Shown here piece by piece: positions 49,730 through 59,829 of a stretch of DNA of 64,000 nucleotides. Numbering within the stretch: position 1 is the stretch's first letter; every line of letters begins with the position of its first letter. The notes under the pieces were generated by a model, which saw only the letters and a list, made by a program, of their open reading frames with translations, had not been told where the DNA came from and made no database searches. A program made the position numbers and the translations under genes. This stretch comes from Pseudomonas serboccidentalis. GTDB lineage: Bacteria; Pseudomonadota; Gammaproteobacteria; Pseudomonadales; Pseudomonadaceae. The stretch is taken from positions 4,767,757-4,831,756 of the forward strand of contig NZ_CP101655.1 of NCBI RefSeq assembly GCF_028830055.1. The letters are read 5' to 3'.

Positions 49730-51717
49730 GTGCAAAAACTGTTGTCTTCGCCTACCACGATATTGGCTGCGCCGGCATTGAAGCCCTGCTCAACAGCGGC
49801 TACGACATTGCAGCAGTGTTCACTCACGCCGATGATCCGAAAGAAAACGCTTTCTATGCATCGGTTGCACAGCTGTGCGCCAACAAAGGCATCCCGGTGC
49901 ACGCCCCGGAAGACGCCAACCACCCGCTGTGGATCGAGCGCATCGCCAAGCTGGACCCGGAGTACATTTTCTCCTTCTACTACCGCAACTTGCTGAGCGA
50001 GCCACTGCTGGCCCTGGCCAAAAAAGGTGCGTTCAACCTGCACGGCTCGCTGCTGCCACGCTACCGCGGCCGCGCACCGGCGAACTGGGTGCTGGTCAAC
50101 GGCGAAACCGAAACCGGCGTGACCTTGCACCGCATGGTCAAGCGCGCTGATGCTGGCGCCATAGTTGCCCAGCAACGCGTTGCCATCGAGCGCAGCGACA
50201 CCGGCCTGACCCTGCACGCCAAACTGCGCACGGCCGCCAGCGACCTGCTGCGCGACACCCTGCCGAACATGCTGCAAGGCAAGATCACCGAAACCCCGCA
50301 AGACGAATCCAAAGCCACCGTATTTGGCCGTCGTACCCCGGCAGACGGCAAACTGGTCTGGGCCAAACCGGCCGAAGAACTGTTCAACCTGGTTCGCGCC
50401 GTGACCCGTCCTTACCCGGGCGCGTTCTGCGCCGTGGGCGAGCACAAGCTGATCGTCTGGAGCGCTGAAGTCGTCAAGGGCAACGAAGGCCAGGCGCCAG
50501 GCCGCGTGATCAGCGTCGATCCGCTGCGCATTGCCTGCGGTCAGGACTCGCTGGTGATCAACGCCGGTCAGCGCAACGACAGCGGCCTGTACCTCAGCGG
50601 CCCGCAACTGGCCAACGAACTGGGCCTGGTTGACGGCTCACTGCTGCGCGGTGCCGAATCCGGTCGCGCGCCTCGTCGTACCCGCGTGCTGATCCTCGGT
50701 GTCAACGGCTTCATCGGTAACCACCTGTCCGAGCGCCTGCTGCGTGACGACCGCTACGAAGTCTATGGTCTGGACATCGGCTCCGACGCCATCGACCGTC
50801 TGCGCAGCCATCCGAACTTCCACTTCGTCGAAGGCGACATCAGCATTCACTCCGAGTGGATCGAGTACCACATCAAGAAGTGCGACGTGGTTCTGCCGCT
50901 GGTGGCCATCGCCACCCCGATCGAATACACCCGCAACCCGCTGCGCGTATTCGAACTGGACTTCGAAGAGAACCTGAAACTGGTTCGTTACTGCGTCAAG
51001 TACAACAAGCGCGTGATCTTCCCGTCGACCTCGGAAGTCTATGGCATGTGCCAGGACAAGAACTTCGATGAAGACAGCTCGAACCTGATCGTCGGCCCGA
51101 TCAACAAGCAGCGCTGGATCTACTCGGTCTCCAAGCAACTGCTGGACCGCGTGATCTGGGCTTACGGCGCCAAGGGCCTGAATTTCACCCTGTTCCGTCC
51201 GTTCAACTGGATGGGCCCGCGTCTGGACCGTCTGGATTCGGCCCGAATCGGCAGTTCCCGCGCCATCACCCAACTGATCCTCAACCTGGTGGAAGGCACG
51301 CCAGTCCGTCTGTTCGACGGCGGCGAGCAGAAGCGTTGCTTCACCGACATCGCTGACGGCGTCGAGGCACTGGCGCGCATCATCGATAACGACAACGACG
51401 TCTGCAACGGCCAGATCATCAACATCGGCAACCCGGACAACGAAGCCAGCATCCGTCAGTTGGGCGAAGAGCTGCTGCGTCAGTTCGAAGCGCACCCGCT
51501 GCGCCACAACTTCCCTCCGTTCGCCGGTTTCCGCGACGTGGAAAGCAAGGCGTTCTACGGTGCCGGTTACCAGGACGTGGAACACCGCAAGCCAAGCATT
51601 GCCAACGCCAAGCGCCTGCTGAACTGGGAGCCGACCGTGGAAATGCGCGAGACCATCGGCAACACCCTGGACTTCTTCCTGCGTGAAGCCATGCTCGAAA
51701 TCGCGGACAAGAAGTAA
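49726..51717 (+). CDS. arnA: Bifunctional UDP-glucuronate decarboxylase/formyltransferase ArnA
   Basis: A 663-residue fusion. Residues 1-300 are the formyltransferase (catalytic Asn and His in [13 protein letters not shown], later Asp in KRADAGAI). Residues 310-660 are the NAD-dependent decarboxylase (dinucleotide loop [11 protein letters not shown], catalytic YSVSKQ Tyr/Lys). The two activities make UDP-4-keto-arabinose and formylate UDP-aminoarabinose. It overlaps arnC by four bases and arnD by one. Confidence 0.95.
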   Translation: MSAKTVVFAYHDIGCAGIEALLNSGYDIAAVFTHADDPKENAFYASVAQLCANKGIPVHAPEDANHPLWIERIAKLDPEYIFSFYYRNLLSEPLLALAKKGAFNLHGSLLPRYRGRAPANWVLVNGETETGVTLHRMVKRADAGAIVAQQRVAIERSDTGLTLHAKLRTAASDLLRDTLPNMLQGKITETPQDESKATVFGRRTPADGKLVWAKPAEELFNLVRAVTRPYPGAFCAVGEHKLIVWSAEVVKGNEGQAPGRVISVDPLRIACGQDSLVINAGQRNDSGLYLSGPQLANELGLVDGSLLRGAESGRAPRRTRVLILGVNGFIGNHLSERLLRDDRYEVYGLDIGSDAIDRLRSHPNFHFVEGDISIHSEWIEYHIKKCDVVLPLVAIATPIEYTRNPLRVFELDFEENLKLVRYCVKYNKRVIFPSTSEVYGMCQDKNFDEDSSNLIVGPINKQRWIYSVSKQLLDRVIWAYGAKGLNFTLFRPFNWMGPRLDRLDSARIGSSRAITQLILNLVEGTPVRLFDGGEQKRCFTDIADGVEALARIIDNDNDVCNGQIINIGNPDNEASIRQLGEELLRQFEAHPLRHNFPPFAGFRDVESKAFYGAGYQDVEHRKPSIANAKRLLNWEPTVEMRETIGNTLDFFLREAMLEIADKK

Positions 51718-52601
51718 TGCAGGCAGGTCTTCGTATCGATGTCGACACCTACCGTGGCACCCGTGAAGGTGTGCCGCGACTGTTGGAGATGCTCGACGAG
51801 GCTCAGGTCAAGGCAACGTTTTTCTTCAGTGTCGGCCCGGACAACATGGGCCGGCATCTGTGGCGCCTGATCCGCCCGCAATTCCTCTGGAAAATGCTGC
51901 GTTCCAACGCTGCCGGCCTGTACGGCTGGGACATTCTGCTGGCCGGCACCGCCTGGCCCGGCAAACCGATTGGCCGTGATCTCGGGCACCTGATGCGTCA
52001 GGCCCGGGACGCCGGTCACGAAGTCGGCCTGCACGCCTGGGATCACCATGGCTGGCAGGCGAATGCCGGGCGCTGGAGCGATGCCCAACTGATCGAACAG
52101 ATCCGTCGGGGCGTCGATACGCTGAGCGACATCCTCGGAGAAAAGATCCAGTGTTCGGCCGCCGCCGGTTGGCGTGCGGACGAGCGCGTGATCGAGGCCA
52201 AGCAGACCTTCGGCTTTCGCTACAACAGCGATTGCCGCGGGCAGAGCCTGTTCCGTCCGCTGCTGGCGGACGGCACGCCGGGCACGCCGCAGATTCCGGT
52301 GGACCTGCCGACCTTCGACGAAGTCGTCGGTCCGCACGTGGCGGCGAAGGACTTCAACGCCTTCATCCTCGACCGGTTCCGGCCGCAAGCACTCAACGTC
52401 TACACCATTCATGCCGAAGTAGAAGGGATTCTGATGGCTCAGGACTTTCGTCAATTGCTGGCCGATGCACGCCAGCGCAACATTGACTTCCAACCCTTGG
52501 GCAACTTGCTGCCCGAGTATTTCAACACCCTGCCCGTGGGCCGCGTGCAACGCGGTGCGCTCGAAGGCCGTGAAGGCTGGCTGGGAGTGCAAGGCGCATG
52601 A
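51717..52601 (+). CDS. arnD: 4-deoxy-4-formamido-L-arabinose-phosphoundecaprenol deformylase ArnD
   Basis: A 294-residue polysaccharide-deacetylase-fold enzyme (NodB-like) that removes the formyl group at the membrane. The fold starts [20 protein letters not shown] with the catalytic Asp, the metal His are in [11 protein letters not shown], and [12 protein letters not shown] follows. Its ATG shares a base with the arnA stop. Confidence 0.94.
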   Translation: MQAGLRIDVDTYRGTREGVPRLLEMLDEAQVKATFFFSVGPDNMGRHLWRLIRPQFLWKMLRSNAAGLYGWDILLAGTAWPGKPIGRDLGHLMRQARDAGHEVGLHAWDHHGWQANAGRWSDAQLIEQIRRGVDTLSDILGEKIQCSAAAGWRADERVIEAKQTFGFRYNSDCRGQSLFRPLLADGTPGTPQIPVDLPTFDEVVGPHVAAKDFNAFILDRFRPQALNVYTIHAEVEGILMAQDFRQLLADARQRNIDFQPLGNLLPEYFNTLPVGRVQRGALEGREGWLGVQGA

Positions 52602-54247
52602 CCAAACGCTGGGCACTGCCGCTGTTGGTCGGGCTCTGTCTGCTGGCCTATCTGTTGCCGTTGAGCACCCACGGCCTGTGGATCCCCGACGAAACCCGTT
52701 ACGCACAGATCAGCCAGGACATGCTGCTGAGCGGCAACTGGGTATCGCCGCATTTCATGGGTCTGCGTTACTTCGAAAAACCGATTGCCGGCTACTGGAT
52801 GATCGCCATCGGCCAAGCGTTGTTCGGACAGAACCTGTTCGGCGTACGTTTCGCCTCGGTCCTCAGCACTGCGTTGAGTGTGCTGCTGGCCTACCTGATC
52901 GCGCGCCGGTTGTGGAACGATCCGCGCAAGAGCTTCGTCTGCGCCCTGCTCTACATGAGCTTCACGGTCATTGCCGGTCAGGCCGGATACGCCAACCTCG
53001 ATCCGCAATTCACCTTCTGGGTCAACCTGAGTCTGGTGGCGCTGTGGTTTGCCGTGGACAGCCGCAGCACCGGTCAACGTCTGGGCGCCTGGGCGCTGCT
53101 GGGGCTGTCCTGCGGTATGGGTTTCATGACCAAGGGTTTTCTTGCCTGGTTGCTGCCGGTGCTGATCGCGTTGCCGTGGATGCTCTGGCAGAAACGCTGG
53201 CGCGAACTGCTGGTGTTCGGTCCGGTGGCGATCGCCATCGCGATCATCGTCAGCTTGCCATGGGCATTGGCGGTGCATGCACAGGAAGCGGACTACTGGC
53301 GGTTCTTCTTCTGGCACGAACACATCCGCCGCTTTGCCGGGGATGACGCGCAGCACGATGCACCGTGGTGGTTTTACCTGCCGCTGCTGGTGGCGTTCAG
53401 TCTGCCGTGGGTGGGCCTGTTGCCGACGGCGTTCCGGCAAGCGTGGCAAACCCGTGCCCAGCCGAAGATGGTCTTTCTGCTGTTGTGGCTGTTGCTGCCG
53501 CTGGGCTTTTTCAGCCTGAGCAACGGCAAGCTGCCGACCTACATCCTGCCCTGCCTGTTGCCGATGGCGTTGTTGCTGGGCAATGCGCTGGCTGATCGCT
53601 TGCGTCTGGAACAAGGTCGGGCGCTGGGGATCAATGGCCTGCTCAACCTGCTGCTGGGCGTGGTCACGCTGATCGCACTGGTTTACCTGCAATTGAAAAA
53701 ACCGGTGTACGACCACGAACTGCACAGCATGGTGCTGGTGTTCATCGCCCTGATCGGCTGGATCATCGCCAACCTGGCGCAAGCGTTTCTGCCGCTGCAG
53801 TGCTGGGCGGCGCCGGCGCTGGGCAGCCTGTTACTGGCCGGGATCCTGCCGGCGGCATTGCCCAAATCGGTGGTGGCCAACAAAACCCCCGATCAGTTCA
53901 TTCGTCACCACGTCACGGAACTGTCCGGCACCACGCATTTGCTGAGCAATGATCTGGGCGCCGCAGCGGCATTGGCCTGGCGCATGAAAAAACCGGACGT
54001 GGCGTTGTACAACACGGTCGGCGAACTCAAGTACGGTCTGGCCTACCCTGAAGCGGCCGAACGCCGGATCACCAAAGACACGGTTCAACAATGGGTACGC
54101 GAGGCCCGCCGCAGCGGATCGGTCGGTGTGCTGATGCGCGTCAAAGGGCAGGATGAGCTCGAAGAGCTCGACCTGCTGCCCAAGGACGGTACCCGTTACG
54201 AATCGGGGAATCTGGTGATCATGGTTCTGCCCAAGGATCCGTCATGA
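52598..54247 (+). CDS. arnT: Lipid A aminoarabinose transferase ArnT, operon copy
   Basis: A 549-residue GT-C transferase, final enzyme of the pathway. It carries [42 protein letters not shown] and a C-terminal soluble domain with [13 protein letters not shown]. It is strongly similar along its length to the paralogue at 39137, much more than to the two other GT39-like proteins. Overlaps arnD and arnE by four bases each. Confidence 0.95.
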   Translation: MTKRWALPLLVGLCLLAYLLPLSTHGLWIPDETRYAQISQDMLLSGNWVSPHFMGLRYFEKPIAGYWMIAIGQALFGQNLFGVRFASVLSTALSVLLAYLIARRLWNDPRKSFVCALLYMSFTVIAGQAGYANLDPQFTFWVNLSLVALWFAVDSRSTGQRLGAWALLGLSCGMGFMTKGFLAWLLPVLIALPWMLWQKRWRELLVFGPVAIAIAIIVSLPWALAVHAQEADYWRFFFWHEHIRRFAGDDAQHDAPWWFYLPLLVAFSLPWVGLLPTAFRQAWQTRAQPKMVFLLLWLLLPLGFFSLSNGKLPTYILPCLLPMALLLGNALADRLRLEQGRALGINGLLNLLLGVVTLIALVYLQLKKPVYDHELHSMVLVFIALIGWIIANLAQAFLPLQCWAAPALGSLLLAGILPAALPKSVVANKTPDQFIRHHVTELSGTTHLLSNDLGAAAALAWRMKKPDVALYNTVGELKYGLAYPEAAERRITKDTVQQWVREARRSGSVGVLMRVKGQDELEELDLLPKDGTRYESGNLVIMVLPKDPS

Positions 54248-54588
54248 GTTGGTTGCTGTTACTGACAGCGTGTCTGCTGACCTGCCTGGGGCAAGTCGCA
54301 CAGAAATTCGCCGTGGAGAGCTGGCGTGGCGTTGATTCGTCGTGGGCCGACAAATTGTGTTCGCCGTGGTTGTGGCTGGCGCTGTTTGCTCTCGGTAGCG
54401 GGCTGTTGGTCTGGCTGCTGGTGTTGCAACGCCTTGAAGTGGGCATCGCTTACCCGATGCTCAGCCTCAACTTTGTGTTGATCACCCTGATCGCCCGCTT
54501 CGTCTTTCGCGAGCCCATCGACCGCCAGCATTGGCTGGGCGTGGCGCTGGTGATCGGCGGCGTGGTTTTGCTGGGGCAACAATCATGA
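54244..54588 (+). CDS. arnE: Aminoarabinose-phosphoundecaprenol flippase subunit ArnE
   Basis: A 114-residue small membrane protein of the EamA/SMR type with four helices. It works with ArnF to flip the lipid-linked sugar to the periplasm. The order (after arnT, before arnF) and the four-base overlaps at both ends support the call. Confidence 0.9.
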   Translation: MSWLLLLTACLLTCLGQVAQKFAVESWRGVDSSWADKLCSPWLWLALFALGSGLLVWLLVLQRLEVGIAYPMLSLNFVLITLIARFVFREPIDRQHWLGVALVIGGVVLLGQQS

Positions 54589-54998
54589 ACAAGGCACGGG
54601 GTATCGGATTTGCGCTGGCCAGCGTGGGGTTGGTCAGCAGTGCCCAACTGGGCATGCGCTGGAGCATGACGCGCCTGCCGCAACCGGAGCAATGGTTGAC
54701 GGCGCTGAGCACCGGCAGCGTCGATCTGTCGGCATTGGCGGTGGTTGTGGCGGCGATTTTCGCCTACGCCCTGTCGATGCTCTGCTGGCTCGCGGCGTTG
54801 CGCGACCTGCCGCTGGGGCGGGCCTATTCACTGTTGAGCATCAGCTATGCGCTGGTGTACCTGCTGGCGGCCAGTCTGCCGCTGTTCAACGAATCCTTCA
54901 GTTTCACTAAATCACTGGGCGTGGCACTGGTCATGCTCGGGGTCATCACTATTAACACTCGTCCGTCTCGTGCGCCCGAATTCAGGAGTGCTCCATGA
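54585..54998 (+). CDS. arnF: Aminoarabinose-phosphoundecaprenol flippase subunit ArnF
   Basis: A 137-residue SMR-like partner of ArnE with four hydrophobic segments. The start at 54585 overlaps the arnE stop (ATGA); an in-frame ATG at 54531 lies inside arnE and is less likely. It overlaps ugd by four bases. Confidence 0.9.
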   Translation: MNKARGIGFALASVGLVSSAQLGMRWSMTRLPQPEQWLTALSTGSVDLSALAVVVAAIFAYALSMLCWLAALRDLPLGRAYSLLSISYALVYLLAASLPLFNESFSFTKSLGVALVMLGVITINTRPSRAPEFRSAP

Positions 54999-56374
54999 AA
55001 ATCACAGTATTTGGTAGCGGTTATGTCGGTCTGGTACAGGCCGCCGTGTTGGCCGAAGTCGGTCACGACGTCGTGTGCATGGACATCGATCAGAAGAAAG
55101 TCGAGCTGCTGCGCCAGGGACACGTCAGCATCTTCGAGCCGGGCCTGTCGAGCCTGGTGCGCGAAGGCCTGGACTCCAGTCGCCTGCATTTCACCTCCGA
55201 TGAAAAACTTGCCGTGCAGCACGGTCGCGTAGCGTTCATCGCCGTGGGCACACCGTCCAGCGACGACGGCTCGGCCGACCTGAAATACGTGCTGTCGGTG
55301 GGTGACGCCGTGGCCCGCCACCGTGAGCAGCCGCTGATCCTGGTGGAGAAATCCACCGTACCGGTCGGCACCGGCGACACCCTGCGTGCGCACATTCAAG
55401 CCGCGCTGGACAAGGCTGGTCGTGTGCTGCAGTTCGATATCGTCTCCAACCCGGAATTTCTCAAGGAAGGTTCGGCGGTGTCCGATTGCCGTCGTCCCGA
55501 CCGCATCGTCATCGGCTGTGAAGGCGACGAAGTGCGCGACGTGATGCGCGACCTGTACTCGCCGTTCAACCGCAACCACGACCGCATCATGTTCATGGAC
55601 CTGCGCAGCGCCGAGCTGACCAAATACGCCGCCAACTGCATGCTGGCGACCAAAATCAGCTTCATCAACCAGATCGCCGAGCTGGCCGAACACCTGGGTG
55701 CGGACATCGAGTCGGTGCGTCAGGGCATCGGTGCCGACACGCGCATCGGTTATCACTTCATCTACCCGGGCTGCGGTTATGGCGGTTCGTGCTTCCCCAA
55801 AGACATGCGCGCGCTGATCCACAGCGCCGAACAGGCGCATTGCTCCAGCGACCTGCTGCAAGCGGTCGAGGCGATCAACGAGCGGCAGAAGCACAAGCTG
55901 TTCGACCGCATCAATGCGTTCTACAAGGGCGACCTGCGCGGCAAGACCTTCGCCCTGTGGGGCCTGGCGTTCAAACCGAACACCGACGACATGCGCGATG
56001 CGCCGAGCCGCGTGCTGCTCGATTCGCTGTTCGCCGCCGGCGCCAGTGTGCGTGCGTTCGACCCGGAAGCGATGCAGGAAACCCAGCATCTGTACCCGAA
56101 CGAAGAGAAACTGATGCTGATGGGCACCCCGGAATCGGTGCTCGCAGGCTCCGATGCGCTGATCATCTGCACCGAATGGCAGCAGTTCAAAGCGCCGGAT
56201 TTCGACCTGATCGAGCAGCGCCTGAAAGCCCCGGTGATCTTCGACGGCCGCAACCTGTACGACGCCGAGCGTCTGGCGCGTAACGGCTTCAAGTACTTCC
56301 CGATCGGCCGTGGCGATTCGCGCAAACTGCCGATGCCGCTGCAGCAGTGGCCTAACACTGCGGACGTCGCTTGA
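54995..56374 (+). CDS. ugd: UDP-glucose 6-dehydrogenase
   Basis: A 459-residue enzyme oxidising UDP-glucose to UDP-glucuronate, the precursor used by ArnA. The NAD fold starts [30 protein letters not shown] and the catalytic Cys in [12 protein letters not shown] are present. It is the PmrE position of the arn operon; its end overlaps the TTG start of the extra transferase gene. Confidence 0.94.
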   Translation: MKITVFGSGYVGLVQAAVLAEVGHDVVCMDIDQKKVELLRQGHVSIFEPGLSSLVREGLDSSRLHFTSDEKLAVQHGRVAFIAVGTPSSDDGSADLKYVLSVGDAVARHREQPLILVEKSTVPVGTGDTLRAHIQAALDKAGRVLQFDIVSNPEFLKEGSAVSDCRRPDRIVIGCEGDEVRDVMRDLYSPFNRNHDRIMFMDLRSAELTKYAANCMLATKISFINQIAELAEHLGADIESVRQGIGADTRIGYHFIYPGCGYGGSCFPKDMRALIHSAEQAHCSSDLLQAVEAINERQKHKLFDRINAFYKGDLRGKTFALWGLAFKPNTDDMRDAPSRVLLDSLFAAGASVRAFDPEAMQETQHLYPNEEKLMLMGTPESVLAGSDALIICTEWQQFKAPDFDLIEQRLKAPVIFDGRNLYDAERLARNGFKYFPIGRGDSRKLPMPLQQWPNTADVA

Positions 56375-57969
56375 TTACGTTGTCGCCTGTCATCCGCCGG
56401 CAGTCCCTGATCGCGGGGCTGCTGGCACTGCTGTTGTTTATCGCCGGGGTTTACGGACAGGCTCCCATTGGCTTCGATTCACGTTTCGTGCTGTTTGCCC
56501 AAGAGATGTTGAGACACGGGCCAACGGTATTCCCGACCACCTACGGCCAGCCGTACGCCGATTATTCGGCGCTCTCGACGCTGTTCATCTGGTTGTTGTC
56601 GCTACCCTTCGGCGCGGTCAATACCTTGACCGCATGGCTGCCCAGCGCGATCGCCGGTGCGGTGATCGTGACGTTGATGTACCGCTTGCTGGCGGTGCAT
56701 TCGCAACGTTGGGCGTTGATCAGCATTGCGCTGTTGATGCTCACCAGCACCTTCGTCACCGAAGTGCGCGCGGTGTCGCAAGACCTGATGCTGGCGGCCG
56801 TCGCGCTGTCGGTGTTTTACCTGGGTTACGCGCACGACCACTTCGGCTCTGGCCGGCGCTGGGCGCTGATTTTTGTCCTGTTGCTGCTGGGTTTCGGCAT
56901 TCGCGGGCCCATCGGCCTGGTGGTGCCAACCGGCATGCTCTGCAGTTATTACCTGCTCAACCGTGAGTGGAAACGCCTGTTCGTGTTCGGTGTGCTGGCG
57001 TCGATCCTGCTCGCTGCCTGCGTCGGTCTGCTGTTGTGGCTGGCCAGGCTGAGCGGTGGCGAGGCGTTCCTGCAGGACGTGATCCGCATGCAGTTCATGG
57101 GGCGTATGGACGGCAGTGAGGGCGTCAGCGGTTCGCTGTATTACTTCACCAGTTCCATGGGCAACTACGCACTGGCGTATCCGCTGGCGATTCTGGCCCT
57201 GGCCGCGACCTGGCTGAGTAAACCGCATCAGCGCGGGCCGGCGTTGCGGCTGGTTCAATACTGCGCGGCCGCCGGGTTGATCGTGATGGTCGGCCTGTCG
57301 ATTCCGCAGGCGAAGAAGGCGCGTTACCTGCTGCCGATGCTGCCGATGGCGGCGATCATTGCGGCGTACCCGTTCCAGGTGCTGCACGGGCGGGTATTCC
57401 GAGTGTTACGTGGCGTGATTCAAGGGCTGTGGCTGCTGACACCGGGGCTGTTGATGGTGGCACTGCTGGTTGCCAAGCGCCGGTTTCCCGAGCATCTCAA
57501 CGGCCTCACGCTGGTGCTGGTCGTGCTGGGCGCTCTGCAATTGCTCGCCCTGTCGCGTTTGTTGGTCCCGCGCTGGCGTGCCGAAGTGTTGGCGCTGTGC
57601 TCGGTCCTGGCGTTGTGGACGGTGTATGCCGCCGTGTTCGAACCGGTGGAGCGGCGCCTGTACGACACGCAGACATTCAGTCGCGCCGCGTTCGCTCAGG
57701 TGCAACAGAACCCGGCTCCGCTGGTGCTGCACGGCATGGGCAAAGACGCCAAGGCGATCAAGTTCATGGTCAACGTCGAGCACGACCTGCAGCCGCAGTT
57801 CACCGAGACGGTGCAGCAACTCGAAGCCATCAAGGGCCCGGCCTGGCTGATGATGGACAGCAAGGACCTGCAATCGCTGCAAGGCACCTCGCTGGCCGGG
57901 CTGCAACCGGTGTTGTCCGGTCGTTTCGACAAGAACGACTACGTGCTGTTGTACGTGAAGCCCTTGTAG
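56371..57969 (+). CDS. Additional GT39-like membrane glycosyltransferase of the arn operon
   Basis: A 532-residue protein with about 12 hydrophobic segments and a short C-terminal soluble part, as in PMT/ArnT enzymes. The first loop reads FDSRFVLFAQEMLRHGPTV where ArnT has DETRYxQISQEML, so the usual Asp-Glu pair is altered to Asp-Ser. The start is probably TTG (56371), overlapping the ugd stop. It is not part of the classic arnBCADTEF-ugd set; it may attach another lipid-linked sugar to the envelope. A REP-type hairpin follows. Confidence 0.75.
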   Translation: MITLSPVIRRQSLIAGLLALLLFIAGVYGQAPIGFDSRFVLFAQEMLRHGPTVFPTTYGQPYADYSALSTLFIWLLSLPFGAVNTLTAWLPSAIAGAVIVTLMYRLLAVHSQRWALISIALLMLTSTFVTEVRAVSQDLMLAAVALSVFYLGYAHDHFGSGRRWALIFVLLLLGFGIRGPIGLVVPTGMLCSYYLLNREWKRLFVFGVLASILLAACVGLLLWLARLSGGEAFLQDVIRMQFMGRMDGSEGVSGSLYYFTSSMGNYALAYPLAILALAATWLSKPHQRGPALRLVQYCAAAGLIVMVGLSIPQAKKARYLLPMLPMAAIIAAYPFQVLHGRVFRVLRGVIQGLWLLTPGLLMVALLVAKRRFPEHLNGLTLVLVVLGALQLLALSRLLVPRWRAEVLALCSVLALWTVYAAVFEPVERRLYDTQTFSRAAFAQVQQNPAPLVLHGMGKDAKAIKFMVNVEHDLQPQFTETVQQLEAIKGPAWLMMDSKDLQSLQGTSLAGLQPVLSGRFDKNDYVLLYVKPL

Positions 57970-58041
57970 AGGTTGGCGAAGGCTGCGATCTTCTGGTCTT
58001 TTTCAAGATCAAACGATCGCAGCCTGCGGCAATGCCTACAG
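57965..58041. repeat. REP-type inverted repeat at the end of the arn operon
   Basis: GGCTGCGATC (57981-57990) and GATCGCAGCC (58015-58024) pair exactly; looser outer pairing starts at TGTAG and ends at CTACA. The same core recurs at 63949. It may serve as a transcription end. Confidence 0.65.
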
Positions 58042-58054
58042 GGATTTAGTGACC

Positions 58055-58582
58055 ATGAGTTTTGTTGTACGCCGGGCGCGCCACAGTGATGCCGCCGCCC
58101 TCCCCGCCATCGAACGGTCGGCCGCCGAACTGTTTCGCGTAGACCCTGCCCTCGCCTGGCTTGCCGATGCCCCCGTGCCCGACGCCGAACAGCACTTGCA
58201 GGCAGTCCGCAGCGCTTTGGTGTGGGTGACCGAACACACTGATCAGCAACTTGGCGGTTTTCTGCGGGCGGTGCAAGTCGACAATCAACTGCACGTCGAG
58301 GAACTGTCCGTCAGCCAACACTTTCAGGGTCAGGGAATGGGTCGCAAGTTGCTGTTGATGGCCATTGAGTACGCCGCTGAGCGGCAACTTCGCGCCGTCA
58401 CGCTGACAACATTTTCCGACCTGCCGTGGAACGCGCCATTTTATCAACGGATCGGCTTTAGCCTGTTAACCCCACAAGAAACACCGGCGCATCTACTCGA
58501 TGCGTTAAACAGCGAAGCAGCCCACGGCTTGCCCATTGAACGGCGCTGCGCCATGCATCTTGAACTCAAACCGCAGCCTTGA
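58055..58582 (+). CDS. GNAT-family N-acetyltransferase
   Basis: A 175-residue acetyltransferase; the acetyl-CoA site is the QHFQGQGMGRKLL segment (about residues 90-102), a standard Q/RxxGxG/A motif. The start at 58055 has AGGGA upstream; GTG at 58049 is an alternative. Its 3' end overlaps the convergent LysR gene by 17 bases. The substrate is unknown. Confidence 0.8.
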   Translation: MSFVVRRARHSDAAALPAIERSAAELFRVDPALAWLADAPVPDAEQHLQAVRSALVWVTEHTDQQLGGFLRAVQVDNQLHVEELSVSQHFQGQGMGRKLLLMAIEYAAERQLRAVTLTTFSDLPWNAPFYQRIGFSLLTPQETPAHLLDALNSEAAHGLPIERRCAMHLELKPQP

Positions 58583-59531
58583 GATCGACCCCCAAGGCTT
58601 GGGCAAACGCCTTGACCAGCGGACTGCGCACCGTGTTGTGACGCAGGATCAGATTGAACGGCGTCACGATGTGAATCCGCTGCGGCAGCACCGCACGAAA
58701 CTGCCCGGCCGCGACCAGTGTTGCAGCGTAATGCTCGGGCAGAAAACCCACGAAACGCCCGGTCTTGATCAGCAATGCCACAGCCTCGACCTGGGTAGCC
58801 GAGGCGGAAAAACTGTCATAGCGCGCATAGTTGAGCTTATCGCGGTGGATCGCATAGCGGTGGTTGATGCACTCGTAATCCTGCAGCACATTGCCGCTCA
58901 TTTGCGCCTCGGGCATGTCGAACAGCGGATGGCCGAGCGCGCAGTACACTTGCGAGCGTTCCTCATACAGCGGGTAATAATCAAACTCTTCGCGACGTTG
59001 ATAAACCGGAACAATTCCGGCAACTAAGCGACCTTCTACGACACCTCTTTCAACCTCATCCAGCTGCGACGCTTGAAGTTGGAATCTTACCTTTGGCGAC
59101 TCTTCATTGATTTTCTTCAGCGCTGCAACTAACGGCGAATTGGGATCGCTGATCGTATTGTCGATAACGCCCACACCCAGATCCCCAATAAGTTCGTTTT
59201 GCGCAGAACTAAGCCGGTCGCGAAAGTTGTCGACAGAGGCAAATAGATCAATTGACGCCTGATACACCAGGCGCCCTTCTTCGGTCAGGTGAAAGCCCTC
59301 GCGCCCACGGGTACACAAGCGCATGCCGATACGAATTTCCAGGTCGGAGATCTGTTTGCTGATGGCCGCAAGGCCCACGTTCAGCTCGTTCTGCGCCGCG
59401 CTGAAGCCTCCCGCCTCAACCACCGCCTTGAACACCTTGAGCAGTTTGAAGTCCAGGCCACTCAGCGCCAGCGGCGCGCGATGGGCGGGTTTCGGCGGTG
59501 GGTTTCCGGAATTGGAAAGTGGGGTTTCCAT
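58566..59531 (-). CDS. LysR-family transcriptional regulator
   Basis: A 321-residue regulator with the LysR winged helix at about residues 26-85 (LDFKLLKVFKAVVEAGGFSAAQNEL) and a two-lobed effector domain to the end. The N-terminal 25 residues before the helix are Pro-rich and longer than usual. It is divergent from argH across about 300 bases and is the likely controller of the argH-ABC transporter set. Confidence 0.87.
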   Translation of the reverse strand: METPLSNSGNPPPKPAHRAPLALSGLDFKLLKVFKAVVEAGGFSAAQNELNVGLAAISKQISDLEIRIGMRLCTRGREGFHLTEEGRLVYQASIDLFASVDNFRDRLSSAQNELIGDLGVGVIDNTISDPNSPLVAALKKINEESPKVRFQLQASQLDEVERGVVEGRLVAGIVPVYQRREEFDYYPLYEERSQVYCALGHPLFDMPEAQMSGNVLQDYECINHRYAIHRDKLNYARYDSFSASATQVEAVALLIKTGRFVGFLPEHYAATLVAAGQFRAVLPQRIHIVTPFNLILRHNTVRSPLVKAFAQALGVDLKAAV

Positions 59532-59829
59532 AATGCTGATTTACCTCTGGCGCAATGTTCAACAATCTGTGTCCAACAACAAAAACATCGCCGACTAATA
59601 ATAATGATCACAGAAAACACGGCTTGGCAACTGCCAGAAAATCCCGAACATCAGTGCCAACTCACTGATCGCCAAACATTAAAAGCTGACACTTCGATCA
59701 GCTCTCGCGACATTGCAACTGCCCTCTTGAAAACTGCTTTGGCCTGAATCCGTCCGCTGATTGTTCAGCCGGAACTTGCAGGTCATGCACACCGATTTCA
59801 GTTCGCGTTACCGACGAGGAAAACAACCC
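59532..59829. promoter_or_regulatory. Divergent control region between lysR and argH
   Basis: About 300 bases, A/T-rich near the LysR start. A 47-residue frame (59604-59747, plus) lacks a ribosome site and is not called. I could not single out one T-N11-A LysR box by eye. Confidence 0.4.

Noticed and set aside
59604..59747. A 47-residue frame upstream of argH
   Set aside because: No ribosome site and no similarity I recognise; position fits a promoter region.
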